A stretch of 64,000 nucleotides of DNA from Tritrichomonas musculus (lineage: Eukaryota > Parabasalia > Tritrichomonadida > Tritrichomonadidae): assembly GCA_039105265.1 (NCBI GenBank), contig JAPFFF010000027.1, forward strand, positions 1,674,001 to 1,738,000, given 5' to 3'. Shown here piece after piece: positions 1 through 9,194 of this stretch (positions within the stretch are counted from its first letter, which is position 1; each line of letters opens with the position of its first letter). A model generated the notes under the pieces. It was not told the DNA's origin and made no database searches. It saw only the letters and a program-made list of their open reading frames with translations. The position numbers and the translations under genes were made by a program.

Positions 1-3000
1 AATGGAGGACAGGCTCACGTTTCTAGCGCCTCCCAGACTCGCATGAGCGACACATTCAAGCAAGAATCAGCCAGATCTCAGAGGAATGAAGAGGAGGAAG
101 TGCCCCGCTCGCAGTGCGAAGAAGATTTCCAGTCGCAGAAGAGTCTGAGCGCAGCTTCTCAGAAGAGGTCCTCCAGATCGCAGCGTCAGAGCGAGAAGTG
201 CATCAGCCAGGGACAAGAAGAGGAGGGGCAGCTTAGCGAGCTGCAGAATGAGGAGGAAGGCGAGTATCAGTCGCAGAGGCAGCTCAGCCAGGTCTCTAAC
301 GAGGAGGAAGCTCGCTACTCATCACAGGTCTTGAGCCAGGTTTCAAACGAGGAGGAGGCAAGATACTCAGAGAGACCACTAAGCGAAGTTTCCAATGAAG
401 AAGAAGCAAGACTATCAGAAAGGCCATTGAGCCAGGTTTCTAACGAGGAGGAAGCAATTTACTCTGAGAGACCACTCAGCCAGGTTTCTAATGAAGAGGA
501 AGAGGCAAAACTATCCGAAAGACCAATGAGCCAAGTTTCTAATGAAGAAGAAGCAAGACACTCAGAAAGGACACTCAGCCAGGTTTCTAACGAAGAGGAA
601 GCAAGACTGTCCGAAAGACCAATGAGCCAAGTTTCTAACGAAGAGGAAGAGGCAAGACTGTCAGAGAGACCAATGAGCCAAGTTTCTAATGAAGAGGAAG
701 CAAGACACTCAGAAAGGACACTCAGCCAGGTTTCTAACGAAGAGGAAGAGGCAAGACTGTCAGAGAGGCCAATGAGCCAAGTTTCAAACGAGGAAGAGGC
801 AAGGCATTCAGAGAGGCCACTCAGCCAAGTTTCCAATGAAGAGGAAGAGGCAAGACTGTCAGAGAGGCCAATGAGCCAGGTCTCGAATGGCGGCCGTCTT
901 GACTCACAGCACTTCAGCTCTCACAACGAGGAAGAGCAGCTCCTATCGCAGAAGAACATCAGCGAAGAGGCGCGGCAAGTTGAGCAAGAGCTTCATGAAT
1001 CGCAGAAGAATCTGAGCGAGTCGCAGCGAAACCTAGACGACTCGCAAAGGTACCTCAGCGAGCAGCAGAACAGGGAAGAGTCAGTCCACTCGCAGCATTT
1101 GCCAAGCGACGTCCAGCAGAGGGAGGCCGATTTCCAGGAGACACAGAAGAACCTCAGCGAGTCGCAGAAGCACCTGAGCGCATCGCAGCAGCATCTCAGC
1201 GAGTCTCAGAAGCAGCTGAGCCAGTCGCAGCAGAAAGAGGAAGAGCTGCGCGACTCCCAAGCGAAAGAAGAAAGCGTCGCTGATTCGCAGAAGCAAGCCG
1301 AGCAGCTCAGCGAACTTCAGCAGCTTTTGAGCCAGTCGCAGGAGCATCTCACCGAGTCGCAGAAGCACCAGAGCGAGTCTCTGAAGCAGCTCAGCGAGGA
1401 GCAGAAGAAAGAGGCGGAAAGCAACGACATGCAAGTCATTGCAAACGAAGAGGAAGAAGTCGCAAATGGAAACCTCAGTGAGTCACAGAAGCACCTGAGC
1501 GAGTCTCAGAGGCACCTCAGCGAGTCGCAAAGACACCTCAGCGAGTCACAGAAGCACTTGAGCACTCCTCTGAACAACGAAGAAGAGATCCAAGAGTCGC
1601 AGAAGCATCTCAGCGAATCACAAAGACACCTCAGCGAGTCGCAAAAGCATCTCAGTGAGTCACAGAAGCACCTGACGGATGAGCAGAAGCAAATCAGCGA
1701 GAATCTCGTCAAGGACGAGGGAATCCTCGGAAACGAGAACGAAGAAGGAGAGCTTCTCTCCCAGCGAAGTGGAACGAAGACAAGAGAAACAGGCTTCAAA
1801 GACTCGCAGGACCACTTCTTGACTGAGGAAGAAAACCACGAGTCGCAGAGGCAGTCGGCAGAGCCTCTCAACCAGCCAAGCGAGGGTCGCAGCTTGGAAG
1901 ACGACATGCGCGAGTCGCACGGTCATGTCAGCGAGGAGCAGATACAGTCGAATCCGATGTCCGGCAAAGAAAACGAGCTCAATGAGCAGGTCAAGGACAG
2001 CCTCGATGAGGCACAGAAGCAGCAGAGTGAGACACACTTGAGCGAGACGCAGGCCAAAGATGAAGAGATCACCTACGATCCGCCTTGGATTGTTGACGAG
2101 AATCAGCAGCAGTCTGAGCCGCAGTTTCAGGAGAGAAGCTTGTCTGTCCAAGAAGACGAGGTCCACAATTCTCAGGCAAATGTGAGTGACACGCAAGCTA
2201 AAGACGAGCAGCCGGAAATCACATTCGATCCTCCCTGGATTGTCGATGAGTCCCAGACACCACAGCAGAAGCAAAGCGAGCATCAGACTCAAGAAAACGA
2301 AGCGCAGGACTCGCAGAAGCAGCAAAGTGACGCACAAAGCAATGAGCAGCAGCCGGAAATCACATTCGATCCTCCCTGGATTGTCGATGAGTCCCAGACA
2401 CCACAGCAGCAGCAAAGCGAGCATCAGACTCAAGAAAACGAAGCGCAGGAATCGCAGAAGCAGCAAAGTGACGCACAAAGCAATGAGCAGCAGCAACAAC
2501 AACAGCCGGAGGTCACATTCGATCCTCCCTGGATTGTCGATGAGTCGCAGCCAATTCAACAGCAGAGCGAGCCTCAGCCTGTAGCAGTCGAGGAGCCAGA
2601 GAAGCAGCCTTCAGCGCAGCAAGTGGGAACTGCCTTTGAGGAAGAGGAAGAAGAAGGTGTCCCGAGAATTGAACCACCTTGGATCATCCCTGACGACGCT
2701 GCAGTAAATGTCACAACAAGGAGCATCGACCCATCGTGGGCACTCGGAGAGAACCAACCTGTTGAAAGGAGCATCGAGCTTCCAGAAGGCGAGCCAGCAA
2801 CGCAGGAAGAAGCTCCACTCATCGACCTCGCAAACGGCCAGCCAGAAAACGAGCCAGTACAGCAGCAAGAAGCACCACAGGACCAGCAGCAGCCTGAGAT
2901 TGCCACACTCGAGGCAACACCAGAAAATGAGGCCCAGCAGCCAGCCACACAAGAAGAAGTTGCACCACAGAATGAACCAGTGACGCTAGAAGCAACACCA

Positions 3001-4761
3001 GAAAACGAGGCTCAGCAGCCAGCCACACAAGAAGAAATTGCACCACAGAATGAACCAGCCACACAAGAAGAAATTGCTCCACAGAATGAGCCAGCCACAC
3101 AAGAAGAAATTGCTCCACAGAATGAGCCAGCCACACAAGAAGAAGTTGCACCACAGAATGAGCCAGCCACACAAGAAGAAATTGCACCACAGAATGAGCC
3201 AGCCACACAAGAAGAAGTTGCACCACAGAATGAACCAGTGACGCTAGAAGCAACACCAGAAAACGAGGCTCAGCAGCCAGCCACACAAGAAGAAATTGCA
3301 CCACAGAATGAACCAGCCACACAAGAAGAAATTGCACCACAGAATGAGCCAGCCACACAAGAAGAAGTTGCACCACAGAATGAGCCAGCCACACAAGAAG
3401 AAATTGCACCACAGAATGAGCCAGCCACACAAGAAGAAGTTGCACCACAGAATGAGCCAGCCACACAAGAAGAAATTGCACCACAGAATGAGCCAGCCAC
3501 ACAAGAAGAAGTTGCACCACAGAATGAGCCAGCCACACAAGAAGAAATTGCACCACAGAATGAGCCAGCCACACAAGAAGAAGTTGCACCACAGAATGAG
3601 CCAGCCACACAAGAAGAAATTGCACCACAGAATGAGCCAGCCACACAAGAAGAAGTTGCACCACAGAATGAGCCAGCCACACAAGAAGAAATTGCTCCAC
3701 AGAATGAGCCAGCCACACAAGAAGAAGTTGCACCACAGAATGAGCCAGCCACACAAGAAGAAATTGCACCACAGAATGAGCCAGCCACACAAGAAGAAGT
3801 TGCACCACAGAATGAGCCAGCCACACAAGAAGAAGTTGCACCACAGAATGAACCAGCCACACAAGAAGAAGTTGCACCACAGAATGAACCAGCCACACAA
3901 GAAGAAATTGCACCACAGAATGAGCCAGCCACACAAGAAGAAGTTGCACCACAGAATGAGCCTGCATCATCAAACGAAGTAGGCGACCAACAACCCGTGG
4001 AGAGAGACATACAGATTGCTGACAAACAGCCTGAGAAACAGGAAGAAACTCCAGAAGAGTCATCCAAGACTAATGAAGAGAACTCTCAAACAAATGAAGA
4101 GACTTCGCAAACAAATGAGGAGGCATCTAACACAAACGAAGAGACTTCACAGACAAACGAGGAAACATCTCAGACTAATGAAGAGACTTCACATACAAAT
4201 GAAGAAACCTCACAGACAAACGAGGAGACATCGCAAACCAACGATGAATCCCAGAGAAATGAGGAAACATCACAAACAAACGAAGAGACATCACAAACAA
4301 ACGAAGAAACATCACACACAAATGAAGAAACATCACAAACAAACGAAGAGACATCACACACAAATGAGGAAACATCACAAACAAACGAAGAAACATCACA
4401 AACAAACGAAGAAACATCACAAACAAACGAAGAGACATCACACACAAATGAGGAAACATCACAAACAAACGAAGAGACATCACACACAAATGAGGAAACA
4501 TCACAAACAAACGAAGAAACATCACAAACAAACGAAGAAACATCACAAACAAACGAAGAAACATCACAAACAAACGAAGGGACATCACAAACAAACGAAG
4601 AAACATCACAAACAAACGAAGAAACATCACAAACAAACGAAGAAACATCACAGACAAACGAAGAGGCTTCACACACAAATGAGGAAACTAACGAAGAGCC
4701 ATCAAAGACAGATGATGAATCATCTCGAGTCAATGACGAATCATCAAAAACAAATGAATAA
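1..4761 (+). CDS. Giant repetitive Glu/Gln/Ser/Asn-rich protein (5' end outside window)
   Basis: I do not recognise this as a member of a named family. The frame is open from base 1 and the first ATG (43) lies inside the same SQ/E-rich composition, so the gene very probably starts upstream and is partial here. About 1587 residues are visible with no membrane segment, signal peptide or globular domain. The protein is a string of tandem repeat families in order: ~17-residue units with LSQVSNEEEARLSERP (277-885), heptads like SQKHLSE (950-1700), five or six copies of a DPPWIVDESQ-type motif (2070-2740), 12-residue PATQEEIAPQNE units (2938-3963) and 7-residue TSQTNEE units (4068-4690). Repeats within an array are nearly identical in DNA, which suggests recent expansion. 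The gene is visibly GC-richer than its AT-rich neighbours. Composition suggests a disordered, highly acidic protein; its function and location are unknown. It is convergent with the flippase gene downstream. Confidence 0.8.
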   Translation, partial: NGGQAHVSSASQTRMSDTFKQESARSQRNEEEEVPRSQCEEDFQSQKSLSAASQKRSSRSQRQSEKCISQGQEEEGQLSELQNEEEGEYQSQRQLSQVSNEEEARYSSQVLSQVSNEEEARYSERPLSEVSNEEEARLSERPLSQVSNEEEAIYSERPLSQVSNEEEEAKLSERPMSQVSNEEEARHSERTLSQVSNEEEARLSERPMSQVSNEEEEARLSERPMSQVSNEEEARHSERTLSQVSNEEEEARLSERPMSQVSNEEEARHSERPLSQVSNEEEEARLSERPMSQVSNGGRLDSQHFSSHNEEEQLLSQKNISEEARQVEQELHESQKNLSESQRNLDDSQRYLSEQQNREESVHSQHLPSDVQQREADFQETQKNLSESQKHLSASQQHLSESQKQLSQSQQKEEELRDSQAKEESVADSQKQAEQLSELQQLLSQSQEHLTESQKHQSESLKQLSEEQKKEAESNDMQVIANEEEEVANGNLSESQKHLSESQRHLSESQRHLSESQKHLSTPLNNEEEIQESQKHLSESQRHLSESQKHLSESQKHLTDEQKQISENLVKDEGILGNENEEGELLSQRSGTKTRETGFKDSQDHFLTEEENHESQRQSAEPLNQPSEGRSLEDDMRESHGHVSEEQIQSNPMSGKENELNEQVKDSLDEAQKQQSETHLSETQAKDEEITYDPPWIVDENQQQSEPQFQERSLSVQEDEVHNSQANVSDTQAKDEQPEITFDPPWIVDESQTPQQKQSEHQTQENEAQDSQKQQSDAQSNEQQPEITFDPPWIVDESQTPQQQQSEHQTQENEAQESQKQQSDAQSNEQQQQQQPEVTFDPPWIVDESQPIQQQSEPQPVAVEEPEKQPSAQQVGTAFEEEEEEGVPRIEPPWIIPDDAAVNVTTRSIDPSWALGENQPVERSIELPEGEPATQEEAPLIDLANGQPENEPVQQQEAPQDQQQPEIATLEATPENEAQQPATQEEVAPQNEPVTLEATPENEAQQPATQEEIAPQNEPATQEEIAPQNEPATQEEIAPQNEPATQEEVAPQNEPATQEEIAPQNEPATQEEVAPQNEPVTLEATPENEAQQPATQEEIAPQNEPATQEEIAPQNEPATQEEVAPQNEPATQEEIAPQNEPATQEEVAPQNEPATQEEIAPQNEPATQEEVAPQNEPATQEEIAPQNEPATQEEVAPQNEPATQEEIAPQNEPATQEEVAPQNEPATQEEIAPQNEPATQEEVAPQNEPATQEEIAPQNEPATQEEVAPQNEPATQEEVAPQNEPATQEEVAPQNEPATQEEIAPQNEPATQEEVAPQNEPASSNEVGDQQPVERDIQIADKQPEKQEETPEESSKTNEENSQTNEETSQTNEEASNTNEETSQTNEETSQTNEETSHTNEETSQTNEETSQTNDESQRNEETSQTNEETSQTNEETSHTNEETSQTNEETSHTNEETSQTNEETSQTNEETSQTNEETSHTNEETSQTNEETSHTNEETSQTNEETSQTNEETSQTNEETSQTNEGTSQTNEETSQTNEETSQTNEETSQTNEEASHTNEETNEEPSKTDDESSRVNDESSKTNE
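277..885 (+). repeat. Coding tandem array, 51/54-bp units
   Basis: About a dozen units encode LSQVSNEEEARLSERP-like peptides. Units differ in length by one GAA/GAG codon (EEE or EEEE), giving 51- or 54-bp periods. Units with LSERPM, HSERTL and HSERPL recur in an alternating order, so blocks of several units appear to have been duplicated together. Confidence 0.85.
2062..2745 (+). repeat. Spaced DPPWIVDESQ-type motif repeats
   Basis: Four close copies of TFDPPWIVDESQ (the first is TYDPPWIVDENQ) are followed by the diverged EPPWIIPDD and DPSWALGEN. They are separated by Gln/Ser/Glu-rich spacers. The aromatic/proline core is the only hydrophobic element in the visible protein, which suggests a repeated short binding motif; that role is inference. 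Confidence 0.75.
2938..3963 (+). repeat. 36-bp coding tandem array (PATQEE[IV]APQNE)
   Basis: About 27 near-identical 36-bp units encode PATQEE(I/V)APQNE. I and V versions alternate for much of the array, so a 72-bp higher-order unit was probably duplicated. Three PENEAQQ interruptions (near 2925, 3000 and 3260) mark older boundaries. The unit lacks stop codons in most frames, which creates long false ORFs on both strands. Confidence 0.9.
4068..4690 (+). repeat. 21-bp coding tandem array (TSQTNEE)
   Basis: About 28 units of seven codons encode TS(Q/H)TNEE. The central part is almost invariant in DNA (ACATCACAAACAAACGAAGA). A minority of units read TSHTNEE and recur periodically. Such an array is expected to vary in length between strains. 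Confidence 0.9.
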
Positions 4762-4974
4762 TGAGAGAGTTTGCAAATTCCAATCCGTTTGTTACTAATT
4801 ATTTTTTTTTATTTATTTATTTGAAATACTCTAAATGGATTTCGTTTTGGAGTTACCAAACGTCCACTGTTATTTATTAATTCATTGTAAATAATAAAAA
4901 AGTTTTCATATTTATTTTATAAATTTTATTTTTTAATAAAAATCAAACAATTTATTAATCTATAATTAATAACA

Positions 4975-7900
4975 TTATGAATTATTGAAGGAAGCAGTTG
5001 AAACTTCATTTGCCTGGCTAGTCAATGAATTTGAGCTCTGTGGTTGCAACTTGACATTTCCTTCATTATTCGAATCAGGATTAAACCAAAACTTCGAAGG
5101 TGCCACTTTTCTCTTATGTCGAACTGTTCTTTCCTGATGAATTCTCACTTTAGAAGGTCTATATCTCTTCATTGTGTACTCGTAAATGAAGCTTGGCAAG
5201 ATTCCCAAGACAACTCCAACTATGAAGGACATCCAGAAGACAGTTGTGTCCATTGCGTGATTCACAACGTCAGCCAAATTGCCAGAAATGAACTTGCAAT
5301 AAATGACGATGATGATTGGAGCGAGCACAATATTCACAGTATACAAACCGAAAGTCCAACCGTTTTGGAAGCTTTGCCACATCATCACCTGACAGACAAC
5401 GATATAAACAGCAATCATGTAAGTTAAGATTCCACTTTCAACGAGAGAAAAGTCAGGCGTTACGATGAAAGGAATGAAATAAGCAACCAAGCTTTGAAAG
5501 AGTCCAAGAATGATGTAATAAAACAAATTCAAAGTACTCATTGGATCATACTCAACAGGATAAAGCTCAGGCGAACTTTCAAGAATATCTTGATCTAAAT
5601 CTTGCTCCCAGAAACCGAATATGAAAGGCGGCAGGGCAGTGAAGACGAGGTTGAAACAAGACATCACAAAACCAGAATAATAAGACGTCGGACTCCACAA
5701 ATTAAAGAACGAAAACCACAGTTGCGCTGATATGAAGACGATGTTTTTGTAGATCATGATGATTGCTACATGTGACATACGACGATACGACCAATGGCCA
5801 TGAACCATCAGCGTTCTTCTCAAGTGTTTGAAACGAGGAATTGCAACATCAGATGACATTGCAGCTTGTGAGCCTTCACGACCATAAATTCCAACGCCAA
5901 CGTCAGCAACTTGAATCATTCCAACGTCATTTGCACCATCGCCAACAGCGAGTGTTTGGGCCTTGCTAATGTTCTCCTTGACAATTGTTGTCACTTTTGC
6001 CTTCATGAAAGGAGATACACGACAAAGAATGACACTGTGGCATCGATCTGCAAGACTCATGAATTTATCGAGGCATTTGTTGATCGCCAATTCAAGTGAC
6101 GTCGATGTCATAACCAAAACTGGATACAGAGAAACATCATCATAATCAGAAGCATAGTCAGAATAATTGGAACATGAACATGAAGTCCTGTTCGTTTTCG
6201 GAAAATCATTCAAATAAAGATCAATCTTTCGCTCAATCTCATCCTCATGTTGCGTCGAAATAATCAACGTTTCAGAGTTCGGAATGATGATGCCGGATGT
6301 CTTGCCAATTGCAACGGCTGTCTCTAGCTTGTCGCCCGTCAAAACCCAGAGTTTGATTCCTGCCGCTCTAATCCATCGAATTGTCTGCGGAACTTCACTT
6401 TGGAGCTTGTCTTCAACGCCGCTGATTCCGATGTACGACAAGTTTTTTTCAATGCTCGCTGCACATTCAAATATCATCTCATCACGGTCATTCAAAGAAG
6501 CCTCGGCCTCGCGATACTTGTTCAGCCACTCTTCGAGCTCTACGTTTTTCACTTCGCGAGATGCGAAAACCAAAGTTCTCAAGCCAAGAGCCGCGAATTC
6601 ATTGACCTTTTCTTGCTCTTTGTGGCCGTAATTTTGAATTCTCTCACACATGATATTATCAGCACCCTTTGTGTAAATAATTGCTGTCTCATACTCATCA
6701 TCATCATCATCATCATCGTTATCATTTGTGTTGGTTTGTTCTGGTGTTGAAAGGAGCTCGTCGTTGATGTTGTCGAGCATGTTTGAAAGCTGGTTTTGTT
6801 GTGATGATGGCTTCTTACGACTGACAACAATTGACATCCTTTTTCGATCTGAATTGAATGGTATTTTGGCCAGTATCTTGTATTCATAGCACTGACCGCA
6901 AACATCGATCTTGAATGATGTCAAATTGCGTGCAATTAAACGTACACCGCAATTTGCAGCGAAAGAAACAAAGGCTGATTCATCCGGCGAGTCAGCGTTG
7001 TATTCAATTGTTCCGTCATTTTTGATGTAAACGATGACGTTGTTGCAAATAGCAAGAGCTAACAAAAAGTCGAGATTGGCTTGCAAAAGTGACTTGTCAG
7101 ATTCAATTGAATTCAAAAAGTCGACTGAATAAAAAGAGCCTCCTTTTTCAGTGGTGAAATTGAGAAGCTCCATCTGGTTCTCAGTCAAAGTGCCTGTCTT
7201 ATCAGAAAGTATGTGCGTCACTAGACCTAGCTGACCGATAACATTCGAATTGTGAGCCGTGCCGTGCCCGAAGTCTGGGTCGTACAAGTAAGGGTCGTAA
7301 GAAAAGATTGCCTTGTGGAACAGGCGGATGATTTCAATGGTGACAGTGAGAGAAATAGGAAACAAATAAGAATAAAGAACAAAATATTGTGTGAAGTATT
7401 CAAGCCAGGCCATTCCGTAACTTTTTGAAAGGTCTTTAATTAAGGGGAATTTTTTACCCTTATCGTATTCAACACCAAGAAAAGTGGACAAAATGCAGAG
7501 AATGACTTTGAGAACAAAAACTATAATTAAGATTCTATTCAAATTTTTGTCAAATTTTGTGAGCTTGGCCGGTGGAAGTTTAATATTCTTCATCACTTTG
7601 GTGTCGTGACCTGTCCGTAAAACAATACCAATAACATCTTCGGTATAGTGGGTTGCTGTTCCGCGTAATAAAACGTTGTTAATGTTGATTGGCCAGAATT
7701 GATTTGATGTCTTTAATCTTGCATCAAAACGTGTCAAATCTCGATCGGGTTCTGGTAAATCAACGTAAAATTTTTCGTTCTCTGATGTAACTTTTCGTAC
7801 TATTTCATCGATGTTTCCTTTATATTCCGGTTTGTCAAATAATGGATGTGGTTGCATCGTTTTAACAGCAGTTTCTCCATTTAAACTGGTTTCACTAAAA

Positions 7901-8583
7901 TAACATAAACTATTTTCTTGAGTAGAACCGATAAAAAGACAATCTGATGGAACCATCATATCTTCTGTAATTTTTAAAATATCACCTACATGTAATTCGC
8001 ACGCTTTTGTTTGCGAAAAATTTCCAAGTTCTTTGTCATATCTTAAAACAGGAAATTCGTTTCGTTTTTTATCTTCAAAATGTTTCATTAAATCTTCAAC
8101 ACCTGATTTGATCATTGAAATAATTAAAACAACAAGCATTGGGACTAATTGGAAAAGATATGATAATGGAGACATTGGTAAAAATGAAACAATTAACACA
8201 AAAATATAATAGATATTTGATAAGACACGGTATTGCTCAAATAGCGTTAATGGGATAAATGTATACCATCGATATCTTGTAGTTCTAACTTCGTTATCTT
8301 TTTGTCCTGGATAATTTTTAACGTATGAACTCTTTTTATCTTTATCTTTTCCCCAATATGCATTGACTTCAATGGTAGCCCAAATTTCGCCTTCTTTTTT
8401 ATCAGCCTTTTCTTTTGCAGGCGCTTTGTTTTCATCTGAGGAATTACTCAAACTTTCAGATGATTTATTGTGTGAATCAGAAATTTTAAAGTTTTCTGAT
8501 GAATTTTCTAATTCAATTGCTCCCTCGTCATTATCCGTGAGTTTGTTTTGATTAATATCTTGATTAGGAGACGAAGAACTCAT
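4975..8583 (-). CDS. P4-type ATPase (phospholipid flippase), 1202 aa
   Basis: A P4 ATPase moves aminophospholipids from the outer to the cytosolic leaflet of membranes and normally works with a CDC50-type beta subunit, which is not in this window. What is seen: FIPLTLFEQYRVLSN just before the first membrane pair (about residues 100-170), the actuator motif as SLNGET where most P4 enzymes have DGET, the P4-typical M4 motif PISL (PISLTVTIEIIR), the phosphorylation site DKTGTLTENQ with Asp461, SPDESAFV in the nucleotide domain, LTGDKLETA, GDGANDVGMIQ (about 880) and six or more C-terminal membrane segments. An acidic run (NDNDDDDDDDEYE, ~residue 625) interrupts the N-domain. Length is normal for the family. 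The start is the first ATG after a candidate initiator. The upstream BEACH gene is on the same strand but 610 bp away, so this is a separate transcript. Confidence 0.95.
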   Translation of the reverse strand: MSSSSPNQDINQNKLTDNDEGAIELENSSENFKISDSHNKSSESLSNSSDENKAPAKEKADKKEGEIWATIEVNAYWGKDKDKKSSYVKNYPGQKDNEVRTTRYRWYTFIPLTLFEQYRVLSNIYYIFVLIVSFLPMSPLSYLFQLVPMLVVLIISMIKSGVEDLMKHFEDKKRNEFPVLRYDKELGNFSQTKACELHVGDILKITEDMMVPSDCLFIGSTQENSLCYFSETSLNGETAVKTMQPHPLFDKPEYKGNIDEIVRKVTSENEKFYVDLPEPDRDLTRFDARLKTSNQFWPININNVLLRGTATHYTEDVIGIVLRTGHDTKVMKNIKLPPAKLTKFDKNLNRILIIVFVLKVILCILSTFLGVEYDKGKKFPLIKDLSKSYGMAWLEYFTQYFVLYSYLFPISLTVTIEIIRLFHKAIFSYDPYLYDPDFGHGTAHNSNVIGQLGLVTHILSDKTGTLTENQMELLNFTTEKGGSFYSVDFLNSIESDKSLLQANLDFLLALAICNNVIVYIKNDGTIEYNADSPDESAFVSFAANCGVRLIARNLTSFKIDVCGQCYEYKILAKIPFNSDRKRMSIVVSRKKPSSQQNQLSNMLDNINDELLSTPEQTNTNDNDDDDDDDEYETAIIYTKGADNIMCERIQNYGHKEQEKVNEFAALGLRTLVFASREVKNVELEEWLNKYREAEASLNDRDEMIFECAASIEKNLSYIGISGVEDKLQSEVPQTIRWIRAAGIKLWVLTGDKLETAVAIGKTSGIIIPNSETLIISTQHEDEIERKIDLYLNDFPKTNRTSCSCSNYSDYASDYDDVSLYPVLVMTSTSLELAINKCLDKFMSLADRCHSVILCRVSPFMKAKVTTIVKENISKAQTLAVGDGANDVGMIQVADVGVGIYGREGSQAAMSSDVAIPRFKHLRRTLMVHGHWSYRRMSHVAIIMIYKNIVFISAQLWFSFFNLWSPTSYYSGFVMSCFNLVFTALPPFIFGFWEQDLDQDILESSPELYPVEYDPMSTLNLFYYIILGLFQSLVAYFIPFIVTPDFSLVESGILTYMIAVYIVVCQVMMWQSFQNGWTFGLYTVNIVLAPIIIVIYCKFISGNLADVVNHAMDTTVFWMSFIVGVVLGILPSFIYEYTMKRYRPSKVRIHQERTVRHKRKVAPSKFWFNPDSNNEGNVKLQPQSSNSLTSQANEVSTASFNNS

Positions 8584-9194
8584 AAAATATTTTGGAAATA
8601 AAAAATTTGAGTATATGATCGATTTGGTTAAAATTATACCTTTTGAAAAAAAAAAAAAAAAAAAATAAATCGCTCAAATTTTTAATTTGAATTCAGCGAC
8701 CTGTAAACCTTTTGAAAAAAAATAAAATTTTTGAATATCATGTATAAAATTAATAATTTATATAACTATTGATATTTCTTAAAGAAAACAATAAAACATC
8801 TGAATTGAATTAACCGACTTTTGTCAATTGAAAGTATTAAATATTTGACCTTTTTGATCGAATAACAAAGAATATTTTGAATGCCTTAAGAATTATTTAT
8901 GAAAAGTATTCAAACTCTATGAAATCATAACGATTTTTTAAAAAATAATTATTGAAATTTTGAATGAGGTTAATTAAAATTTGAAAGTAAAAATTGCGTT
9001 TAATATTTTTTATGATTATTTGATTATACCGTATTGATAAAAAGCCAACGTTCAAATTTACATTTTGTATTTTAATTAAAATTCATATAAGAATAAAAAA
9101 AAACCCAAATTAGAAAAATCTCAGTTTTAATATTATATTCAAACATAAGAATAAAAATAAATGAAAGATTATTAAACTAACAAATTTTAATTAT
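8584..9194. other. AT-rich intergenic spacer
   Basis: Apart from the initiator candidate, the spacer holds two copies of CCTTTTGAAAAAAA (8641 and 8707), the first running into an A-run of more than 20 bases. No ORF with coding character or RNA gene is visible. Confidence 0.6.
8614..8618 (-). promoter_or_regulatory. Candidate initiator (TCATA) of the flippase gene
   Basis: Reading the minus strand, TCATA matches the trichomonad initiator consensus TCA(Y)(W); its A+1 would give a leader of about 33 nt. About 25 bp further upstream on the same strand is TTTTTCAAAAGGTATAA. The motif is short, so the match could be chance. Confidence 0.35.

Noticed and set aside
459-2559. Minus-strand Leu- and Ser-rich frames opposite the first gene
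   Set aside because: Their repetitive composition mirrors the plus-strand Glu/Gln/Ser codons; no conserved motif.
2819-4063. Long minus-strand frames (up to 414 codons) and alternate plus frames across 2.6-4.7 kb
   Set aside because: They are shadows: the 36-bp and 21-bp units simply lack stops in several frames, giving monotonous repeats such as Leu/Val/Trp strings with no independent start context.
6690-6730. TCATCATCATCATC run as a microsatellite of interest
   Set aside because: It is inside the flippase frame and simply encodes the Asp run.
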